A stretch of DNA of 64,000 nucleotides from Flavobacterium sp. 140616W15 (lineage in GTDB: Bacteria > Bacteroidota > Bacteroidia > Flavobacteriales > Flavobacteriaceae), in assembly GCF_003668995.1 (NCBI RefSeq), contig NZ_CP033068.1, positions 1 to 64,000 on the forward strand, in the 5' to 3' direction. The notes beneath the pieces were generated by a model. It was not told where the DNA came from. It did not search any database and saw only the letters and a list, made by a program, of their open reading frames with translations. Positions 57,415 through 64,000 of the stretch are shown here, piece by piece. Numbering within the stretch: position 1 is the first letter of the stretch; every line of letters starts with the position of its first letter. The position numbers and the translations under genes were made by a program.

Positions 57415-59934
57415 ATGGCAAAGAATTTAGTGATAGTTGAGTCACCTGCAAAGGCAAAAACGATAGAGAAATTTTTAGGAAGTGATTTTCAAGTAGAGTC
57501 AAGTTATGGGCATATTGCCGACTTGCCTTCAAAAGAAATCGGTGTAGATGTAGAGAATGGTTTTAAACCTAAATATGAAGTTTCTCCGGATAAAAAAGCT
57601 TTGGTGAGCAAGCTAAAAACATTATCTAAGAATGCCGAAATGGTTTGGTTGGCGAGTGATGAGGATCGTGAGGGTGAGGCTATTTCATGGCATCTTGCTG
57701 AGGAATTGAAGTTAGATAGAAAGAAAACCAAACGAATTGTTTTTCATGAGATTACTAAAACTGCAATCTTAAAAGCAATTGAAAATCCAAGAGAGATAGA
57801 TTATAACTTAGTTAATGCACAACAGGCACGTCGTGTATTAGATAGATTAGTTGGTTATGAATTATCTCCAGTTTTGTGGAGAAAAATAAAAGGAGGTTTA
57901 TCAGCAGGACGTGTGCAATCAGTTTCTGTGCGTTTAATTGTTGAAAGAGAACGTGAGATTCAGAATTTTAAAGCTGTTGCAACATATTCTGTTGTTGCAG
58001 AATTTACTAATGAAAGTGGTAAAACATTCAAGGCTAAATTGCCTAAAAATTTTAATACAAAAAAAGAAGCCGAAGATTTTTTAAATAAAAATATAGGTTC
58101 TTCGTATAAGGTTTCAGACTTAGAAACGAAACCTACTAAAAAATCACCAACAGCACCGTTTACAACTTCTACCTTGCAACAAGAGGCAGCGAGAAAATTG
58201 TATTTGCCAGTTGGAATCACAATGCAGTTAGCACAACGTTTATACGAAGCGGGACTTATTACTTATATGAGAACCGATAGTGTTAATCTTTCTAAAGATG
58301 CAATGGATGCTGCTCAGGCAGAAATTATCAAATCATACGGGAAAGAATTCTCAAAACCGAGAACCTTTACAAATAAAAGCAAAGGAGCTCAGGAAGCGCA
58401 TGAGGCGATTCGACCTACTGATATGTCACGTCATACGGTAAATATCGACAGAGATCAAGCGCGTTTGTATGATTTGATTTGGAAAAGAACATTGGCTTCA
58501 CAAATGAGTGATGCGCAATTGGAAAGAACCAATGTGAAAATTGAAGCTAATAATCATAGCGAAATATTTACTGCATCTGGTGAAGTTTTACTTTTTGAAG
58601 GATTCTTAAAGGTGTATCTTGAAGGTCATGACGATGATGAAGAGGAGCAAGAAGGAATGTTGCCTGCAATGAAAGTGAATGAGAAATTAATAAATAACTA
58701 CATCACGGCAACAGAAAGATATTCAAGACCACCAGCGCGTTATACAGAAGCATCTTTGGTTAAGAAATTAGAGGAACTTGGTATTGGACGTCCTTCTACT
58801 TATGCGCCAACAATTTCTACAATCATTAATAGAAATTATGTTGAGAAAGGTAATCTTGATGGGCAAGAACGTAATTATACACAACTTACGTTACAATCTA
58901 ACAAGGTAGGAGAGAAGTTACTTAAAGAAAATACAGGTTCGGATAAAGGGAAGTTGGTTCCGACTGATATCGGAACAATTGTTACTGATTTCTTGGTTAA
59001 GAATTTTGGGACGATATTAGATTATAACTTTACGGCAAAAGTAGAGCAAGATTTTGATGAAATTGCTGAAGGAAATATTGATTGGGCACAAATGATGCAG
59101 GAGTTTTACGATAAATTTCATCCAAATGTAAAAGATGTTGAGGCAAATGCTGAAAGAGAAAGTGGAGAAAGAATATTAGGTAAAGATCCGGTTTCAGGAA
59201 GGCCAGTGTCGGTTCGTTTAGGGAAATTTGGTCCAATGGTGCAAATTGGTGAGCCGGATGATGAAGATAAAAAGTTTGCTAGTTTAATGGCAGACCAAAA
59301 TATTGGGAATATAACTTTAGAGGAAGCTTTAAATTTGTTTTTATTGCCTAAAAAATTAGGTGAATATAAAGGAGAAGAAGTTGAAGTAAGTAATGGACGT
59401 TACGGACCCTATGTTCGTCATGGAAGCGTGTTTATTTCGTTGCCAAAAGGAGAAGATCCTTTGGATGTGACAATTACTAGAGCTCAAGAATTAATAGATG
59501 AAAAAGCACTTGCTGATGCGCCTATCGCTGTTTATAAAGGCGAAGGTGTACAAAAAGGAGTAGGGCGTTTTGGTCCGTTCATTAAATGGAATGGATTGTT
59601 TATTAATGTAAGTAAGAAATACGATTTTGATAATTTGTCACAATCGGATATAGAGGCATTAATTGAAGATAAGCTTCAGAAAAATATTGATAAAGTACTT
59701 CATAACTGGGAAGAAGAAGGAATCTTGGTTGAAAAAGCACGTTGGGGGCGTTCAGTTATCACAAAAGGTAAAATTAAAATTGAACTAAGTAAAGATGTTG
59801 ATGCTACAAAATTAACATTGGCCGAAGTTCAAGAAATGATTGCGAAGAAAACCCCAGTTAAAAAGACAGCTGCTAAAAAAGCGCCAGCAACCAAAAAAGC
59901 TGTTGCGAAAAAAACAGTAGTAAAAAAGAAATAA
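57415..59934 (+). CDS. topA: DNA topoisomerase I (type IA)
   Basis: 839 residues from MAKNLVIVESPAKAKTIEKFLG; a TTG start at 57394 would add seven residues and overlap the promoter. The TOPRIM domain has VIVESPAKAK and WLASDEDREGEAISWHL. The catalytic Tyr lies in LYEAGLITYMRTDSVNLS. Several C-terminal repeats follow (RFGPFIKWNGLFINVS, YGPYVRHGSVFISLPKGEDP), then a basic tail of Lys/Ala (VKKTAAKKAPATKK) that resembles histone H1 tails. It relaxes negative supercoils. The arginase-like gene begins three bases after the stop. Confidence 0.97.
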   Translation: MAKNLVIVESPAKAKTIEKFLGSDFQVESSYGHIADLPSKEIGVDVENGFKPKYEVSPDKKALVSKLKTLSKNAEMVWLASDEDREGEAISWHLAEELKLDRKKTKRIVFHEITKTAILKAIENPREIDYNLVNAQQARRVLDRLVGYELSPVLWRKIKGGLSAGRVQSVSVRLIVEREREIQNFKAVATYSVVAEFTNESGKTFKAKLPKNFNTKKEAEDFLNKNIGSSYKVSDLETKPTKKSPTAPFTTSTLQQEAARKLYLPVGITMQLAQRLYEAGLITYMRTDSVNLSKDAMDAAQAEIIKSYGKEFSKPRTFTNKSKGAQEAHEAIRPTDMSRHTVNIDRDQARLYDLIWKRTLASQMSDAQLERTNVKIEANNHSEIFTASGEVLLFEGFLKVYLEGHDDDEEEQEGMLPAMKVNEKLINNYITATERYSRPPARYTEASLVKKLEELGIGRPSTYAPTISTIINRNYVEKGNLDGQERNYTQLTLQSNKVGEKLLKENTGSDKGKLVPTDIGTIVTDFLVKNFGTILDYNFTAKVEQDFDEIAEGNIDWAQMMQEFYDKFHPNVKDVEANAERESGERILGKDPVSGRPVSVRLGKFGPMVQIGEPDDEDKKFASLMADQNIGNITLEEALNLFLLPKKLGEYKGEEVEVSNGRYGPYVRHGSVFISLPKGEDPLDVTITRAQELIDEKALADAPIAVYKGEGVQKGVGRFGPFIKWNGLFINVSKKYDFDNLSQSDIEALIEDKLQKNIDKVLHNWEEEGILVEKARWGRSVITKGKIKIELSKDVDATKLTLAEVQEMIAKKTPVKKTAAKKAPATKKAVAKKTVVKKK

Positions 59935-59937
59935 AAA

Positions 59938-61089
59938 ATGGAATTTGATTTTCTACAACCAGTTAACGAAGAAATTCTAAACTACGTTGATACATTGTCT
60001 TCTCAAGAATTGGGAAGTAAGATAGTTTTACATACTAAAGAACAATTTCCTGATATAACTAAAATTAATATTGCTATAATAGGAGTTTTGGATAATCGTG
60101 GAGATACAACTGCGATTAATGATGTAAATCTAAATCCATTTCGTAAAAAACTATATGGTATGTTTCCTGGAAATTGGGATATGTCTATCGCTGATTTAGG
60201 AGATGTTGTACAAGGGGATTCAGTAGATGATACTTACTATCTTTTAAAAAAAATAACAGCCGCTTTAATAAAAAATAGAATAGTGCCTATAGTAATAGGT
60301 GGTTCTCAAGATTTGACTTATGCTTTGTATCGTGCTTACGATGATTTAGAGCAGATGGTTAATTTAGTTGCGGTCGATAATAAATTTGATTTTGGGAAAG
60401 AGAGTGAAGATTCTTCAGCAACTTCATATTTGACTAAAATTATAGTAGATGCTCCTAATAACTTATTTAATTATTGTAATATAGGGTATCAGACCTATTA
60501 TAATTCTCAAGAAGAAATAGATTTAATCGAAAAATTATTTTTTGATGCATATCGTTTAGGAGAGATTTCAAATAAAATTGCGCTTGCTGAGCCAGTTTTT
60601 AGAGATGCTGATTTAGTCAGTTTTGATTTGAATTCAGTTAAATCTGCTGATTCAGGAAATACTATTGCTTTTGAGCCTAATGGTTTTGATGGTAAAGAGA
60701 TTTGTTCGTTGGCAAGGTATGCTGGAATTAGTGATAAAGTGTCTGCTTTTGGTTTGTTTAATCAGAATAGTACATTGCAAGAAGCTCCTTTAATGGCGCA
60801 AATAGTTTGGTATTTTATTGAAGGGTATCATTACCGTTCAAATGAGTATCCTTATGGTAGTCGAAAAAACTATCTAAAATATATAGTTCCGTTAGAAGAA
60901 GAAGAATTAGTTTTTTATAAAAGTGACAAAACAGATCGTTGGTGGATAGAGATACCTTTTATTTCAAATGGGAATAATAAATTGAAGAGAAATACGTTGT
61001 TATCTTGTTCTTACGATGAATATTTGATAGCGTGTAATCAGGAATTACCTGAAAGATGGTGGAAGGCACAGAGGAAAAACACGGTGTAA
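59938..61089 (+). CDS. degenerate arginase/formimidoylglutamase-fold protein
   Basis: 383 residues of the ureohydrolase fold, but the Mn-binding motifs are altered. The family GG(G/D)H is GGSQD (121-125), DAHxD is DNKFD (147-151), and SxDxDxxDP is SFDLNSVKSAD (228-238). Both metal-ligand His are absent, so the usual hydrolase chemistry is unlikely. The C-terminal third (SRKNYLKYIVPLEEEELVFYKSDKTDRWWIEIPF) is an extension not found in true arginases. It is encoded between topA and gldK, a place conserved in Flavobacteria, so a role tied to the gliding/type IX secretion locus is possible. Confidence 0.75.
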   Translation: MEFDFLQPVNEEILNYVDTLSSQELGSKIVLHTKEQFPDITKINIAIIGVLDNRGDTTAINDVNLNPFRKKLYGMFPGNWDMSIADLGDVVQGDSVDDTYYLLKKITAALIKNRIVPIVIGGSQDLTYALYRAYDDLEQMVNLVAVDNKFDFGKESEDSSATSYLTKIIVDAPNNLFNYCNIGYQTYYNSQEEIDLIEKLFFDAYRLGEISNKIALAEPVFRDADLVSFDLNSVKSADSGNTIAFEPNGFDGKEICSLARYAGISDKVSAFGLFNQNSTLQEAPLMAQIVWYFIEGYHYRSNEYPYGSRKNYLKYIVPLEEEELVFYKSDKTDRWWIEIPFISNGNNKLKRNTLLSCSYDEYLIACNQELPERWWKAQRKNTV

Positions 61090-61355
61090 TCGTTTTCGTA
61101 ATAAGATGTTAATGATTGAGGGGGGTTTTAAAATGATTGATTTTGTTTTCATTAATAAGGTTATACTTATAGATATTAAAATTTAACGTTTTTAAGCGGT
61201 ATTTTGTGGCAGTTTATCGACTAAATATTTTTTTTTTATTTTTTTTAACTTTAATTTTGGACCGTGAAAGAAATTACACAAAAAGCTATTGTTTTTTAGA
61301 AAAATAATAAATAGGTTTACGGACTTATAATAATGAATAGATAATCCAAATATAT

Positions 61356-62756
61356 ATGAAGAAGTTTATTGCATTTGCGGCATTTTTAACACTAATAGTT
61401 AGTTGTGGTAGGTCAAGTGACAAAGGAGAATTAGTAGGTGTTAAAGGCGGGAAATGGTATCCAGAAAAACCTTACGGAATGACTTTGATTCCAGGAGGGT
61501 CTTTTATCATGGGTAAGTCAGATGATGACTTGGCACAAGTAGAGGATGCACCAACAAAAACAGTTACAGTTCGTTCTTTTTATATGGATGAAACAGAGAT
61601 AACAAATAGTGAATACCGTCAATTTGTAGAATGGGTTAAGGATTCTACAATGAGAGTTCGTTTGGCAATTATGGCTGATGAAATGGGTCAAAAACCTGGT
61701 GGTGGAGCTGATGCTAAAGGTAAAAAAAGTGGGAGCATAGGTGATTATGCTTTTAATGATTCTGATCCTGAAAAAATGACTGCTTACGATAAGTACATGT
61801 ATGATAATTACTACAGTATCGGTACTGCTGATGATCCTTATGCAGGAAGAAAATTAAACAGAAAAGTTAAGTTAGCAAAAGGAACACAAGCCTATCCAGA
61901 TGAGTATTACGCTGAGGTGATGGATTCTATGTATATCCCTGTTGAAGAGTCTTACAATGGATTAAGAACTATAGATGTTAATAAATTAAAATTCAGATAT
62001 TCTTGGATGGATATTCAAGCTGCAGCTAAAGCTAAAGTAGGAAAAAGAAAAGAATTTGTTAAGACAGAAGAAGTTAAGGTTTATCCTGATACAACAGTTT
62101 GGATTAAAGACTTTACATACTCGTATAATGAGCCAATGCACAATGATTATTTCTGGCATAAAGCGTATGGAGATTATCCAGTAGTAGGAGTAAAATGGAC
62201 TCAGGCAAAAGCGTTCTGTGCTTGGAGAACTTTAAATAAAAACACTTACATAAAAGCTAAAAAGAAAGGACATGATTTAGTAAACTCTTTCAGATTGCCT
62301 ACAGAGGCAGAATGGGAGTATGCTGCTAGAGGAGGTCTAGAGTCAGGAACTTATCCATGGGGAGGTCCTTATATTAGAAACGATAGAGGTTGTTTTATGG
62401 CAAACTTTAAACCAAATAGAGGAGATTATGCAGCAGATAATGCTTTGTATACTGTAGAAGCAAAATCATATGACCCTAATGGTTATAATTTGTATAATAT
62501 GGCTGGTAACGTTGCTGAGTGGACAGATTCTTCATATAGTCCAAATGCTTACGAATATGTGTCTACAATGAATCCTAATGTGCAAGATGGCTCTAATAAG
62601 CGTAAGGTAGTACGTGGAGGTTCGTGGAAAGATGTTGCTTATTTCTTACAAGTAAGTACTAGAGATTTTGAATATGCAGATTCTGCAAGAAGTTTTATCG
62701 GTTTTAGAACTGTTCAAGATTATATGGGAACACAATCAACTGGAAACAAGAAATAA
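61356..62756 (+). CDS. gldK: gliding motility lipoprotein GldK
   Basis: 466 residues with a lipobox at VSCGRSS (Cys 17). The body is a formylglycine-generating-enzyme/sulfatase-modifying fold: GMTLIPGGSFIMGKSDDD, TVRSFYMDETEITNSEYRQFVEWV, YPVVGVKWTQAKAFCAWRTLN, FRLPTEAEWEYAARGGLESGTYPWGGPY, NLYNMAGNVAEWTDSSY, KVVRGGSWKDVAYFLQVSTRDF. GldK (PorK) forms, with GldN, the periplasmic ring of the type IX secretion system. It is followed by gldL after 79 bases. Confidence 0.96.
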   Translation: MKKFIAFAAFLTLIVSCGRSSDKGELVGVKGGKWYPEKPYGMTLIPGGSFIMGKSDDDLAQVEDAPTKTVTVRSFYMDETEITNSEYRQFVEWVKDSTMRVRLAIMADEMGQKPGGGADAKGKKSGSIGDYAFNDSDPEKMTAYDKYMYDNYYSIGTADDPYAGRKLNRKVKLAKGTQAYPDEYYAEVMDSMYIPVEESYNGLRTIDVNKLKFRYSWMDIQAAAKAKVGKRKEFVKTEEVKVYPDTTVWIKDFTYSYNEPMHNDYFWHKAYGDYPVVGVKWTQAKAFCAWRTLNKNTYIKAKKKGHDLVNSFRLPTEAEWEYAARGGLESGTYPWGGPYIRNDRGCFMANFKPNRGDYAADNALYTVEAKSYDPNGYNLYNMAGNVAEWTDSSYSPNAYEYVSTMNPNVQDGSNKRKVVRGGSWKDVAYFLQVSTRDFEYADSARSFIGFRTVQDYMGTQSTGNKK

Positions 62757-62835
62757 TCAAAATATTAAAAAGAAAGAAAATTAAATTCAATAACCAAATC
62801 CTTATTTTAAAACCTAAAACAAAACAAACAGAATT

Positions 62836-63483
62836 ATGGCATTATTAAGTAAAAAAGCGATGAATTTCGCTTACGGTATGGGAGCAGCAGTAGTAATCAT
62901 TGGAGCTTTATTCAAAATTACTCACTTTGAAATTGGACCGTTAACAGGAACCTTGATGCTTTCAATCGGATTAGTAACAGAAGCATTAATCTTTGCTTTA
63001 TCTGCTTTTGAACCAGTTGACGAAGAATTAGACTGGACATTAGTATACCCAGAATTGGCTAACGGACAGGCAAAAGCAAAAGTTGCAAAAGCTGAAAAAA
63101 CTTCAGATGCGCAAGGTTTACTTTCTCAAAAATTAGACGTTATGCTTAAAGAAGCTAAAATTGATGGAGAGTTAATGTCAAGCTTAGGTAATAGTATTAA
63201 AAACTTTGAGTCTGCTGCTAAAGGTATTGCTCCAACTGTTGATTCAATCGCTTCTACTAAAAAATACAGCGAAGAGTTATCTACTGCCGCTGCACAAATG
63301 GAATCATTAAATAGTTTATACAAAGTTCAATTAGAAAGTGCTTCTAGAAATGCAGAAGCTAATAAAGAGATTGCTGAAAATGCAACTAAATTAAAAGAAC
63401 AAATGCAATCAATGACTGCAAATATTGCTTCTTTAAACAATGTATATGGTGGTATGCTTTCAGCTATGAATAATAAAGGATAA
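62836..63483 (+). CDS. gldL: type IX secretion/gliding motor protein GldL
   Basis: 215 residues. Two TM helices (about 11-30 and 35-57) are followed by a cytoplasmic tail with coiled-coil periodicity. Lys 27 (GALFKITHF) and Glu 49 (GLVTEALIF) are present; Glu in TM2 is the residue linked to proton flow in the GldL/PorL-GldM/PorM motor of studied Bacteroidetes. The length equals that reported for F. johnsoniae GldL. It forms a pentamer around two GldM chains. Confidence 0.97.
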   Translation: MALLSKKAMNFAYGMGAAVVIIGALFKITHFEIGPLTGTLMLSIGLVTEALIFALSAFEPVDEELDWTLVYPELANGQAKAKVAKAEKTSDAQGLLSQKLDVMLKEAKIDGELMSSLGNSIKNFESAAKGIAPTVDSIASTKKYSEELSTAAAQMESLNSLYKVQLESASRNAEANKEIAENATKLKEQMQSMTANIASLNNVYGGMLSAMNNKG

Positions 63484-63531
63484 TTAGTTAAAGACAATTA
63501 TTATTAATAAAAAACTAATTATTTAGAAAAT

Positions 63532-64000
63532 ATGGCAGGAGGAAAATTAACCCCTAGACAGAAGATGATAAACCTGATGTATCTGGTTTTTATCGCAATG
63601 TTAGCAATGAATATGTCAAAAGAAGTTTTGTCTGCTTTTGGCTTAATGAATGAAAAATTTGAAAGTGCAAATGAGTCAGCTAAAATGACAAATGAGCAAT
63701 TATTGTCTTCGTTAGATCAGAAAGCTGCTGAGGCTAAAGGAGAATTTGAAACAGCTGCTCAAACAGCTCACAAAGTAGAAGCAATATCAAAAGATTTTTA
63801 TAGCTATATCGAAACTTTAAAAGGAGATGTTTTAAAAGGATTCGAAAAAGACAAAGAGACTGGAAAATTACCTTATGAGTCTATGGACAAAGGTGATAAT
63901 ATCGACAACTGGTTTACAGGTGAAGGTTATACTGCAAAAGGTAACGAAATCGTTGCTAAAATCGATAAGTACAAAGCTGATATGAAAGCTGTATTGGGCG
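63532..64000 (+). CDS. gldM: gliding motor protein GldM, 3'-truncated by window end
   Basis: 156 codons remain in the window. MAGGKLTPRQKMINLMYLVFIAMLAMNMSKEVLSAFGLMNEKFESANES has the single N-terminal TM helix (about 15-33) and the opening typical of GldM/PorM. The periplasmic domain D1 starts after residue 35. The frame is open to the window end. Confidence 0.95.
   Translation, partial: MAGGKLTPRQKMINLMYLVFIAMLAMNMSKEVLSAFGLMNEKFESANESAKMTNEQLLSSLDQKAAEAKGEFETAAQTAHKVEAISKDFYSYIETLKGDVLKGFEKDKETGKLPYESMDKGDNIDNWFTGEGYTAKGNEIVAKIDKYKADMKAVLG

Overview
The window looks like chromosomal DNA from a gliding Flavobacteriaceae bacterium, most likely Flavobacterium or a close relative. The evidence is an AT-rich composition, TAnnTTTG-type promoter elements, few Shine-Dalgarno sites, and several lineage-typical genes: gldK-gldL-gldM (type IX secretion/gliding motor), exosortase XrtF with its partner protein, TonB-dependent receptors with STN domains, DUF4249 and HYC_CC_PP proteins, and the miaB / sigma-54 activator / lptE / TPR / secG neighbourhood upstream of groES-groEL. 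No rRNA, tRNA or CRISPR array was seen.

Region 1 (1-11.5 kb, + strand) holds a partial FAD/4Fe-4S oxidoreductase, a CE1-like esterase, a metallophosphoesterase/PQQ-repeat protein, and four genes that form a peptidoglycan-sugar set: GHL10 (DigH-like), GH20 hexosaminidase, a beta-lactamase-fold serine hydrolase, and NamZ (DUF1343/GH171). All seven are broken by many small indels, ending abruptly near 11.0 kb. This is more like a low-quality consensus than natural decay, but it cannot be settled from sequence alone. Dispersed CACAGATT/AAATCTGC repeats fill the gaps.

Region 2 (11.6-23.3 kb) holds two PepSY-like proteins followed by a histidine kinase/response regulator pair, a lipoprotein, a DUF4421 protein, an MFS pump divergent from an AraC regulator, an XRE repressor divergent from a small unknown gene with twin operators, rpe, and two tandem copies of rpoD (about 90% identical proteins) inside a 1.1-kb direct duplication that includes the 3' hairpins.

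Region 3 (23.3-32.6 kb) is a four-gene outer-membrane operon (unknown, STN-TonB receptor, DUF4249, MG2-like protein) and an HTH regulator divergent from two surface-protein genes. These modules are separated by three copies of one terminator. Two of the copies carry the 3' end of pnp, so the HTH/surface module lies between direct repeats.

Region 4 (32.6-49.5 kb) is mostly housekeeping: pnp-rpsO, a TonB-like protein, free-Met-R-sulfoxide reductase, XrtF, a paired ATP-cone nuclease and beta-CASP RNase, a HYC_CC_PP/TonB receptor/HMA metal set, DedA, groEL-groES, secG, TPR, lptE and a sigma-54 activator. A 502-bp cassette (49495-49996) with perfect 19-bp inverted ends, carrying only a GxxExxY nuclease-fold gene, sits between the sigma-54 activator and miaB. 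Its end sequence recurs elsewhere in the window.

Region 5 (51.6-64 kb) is the glycerol regulon (glpR divergent from glpD-glpK-glpF plus an outer-membrane protein), topA, a degenerate arginase-fold protein, and gldK-gldL-gldM (gldM cut by the window end). Twelve frameshifts after 11.5 kb, including one in groEL, are all explained by single-base losses, mostly in A/T homopolymers, so these are probably sequencing errors in intact genes.
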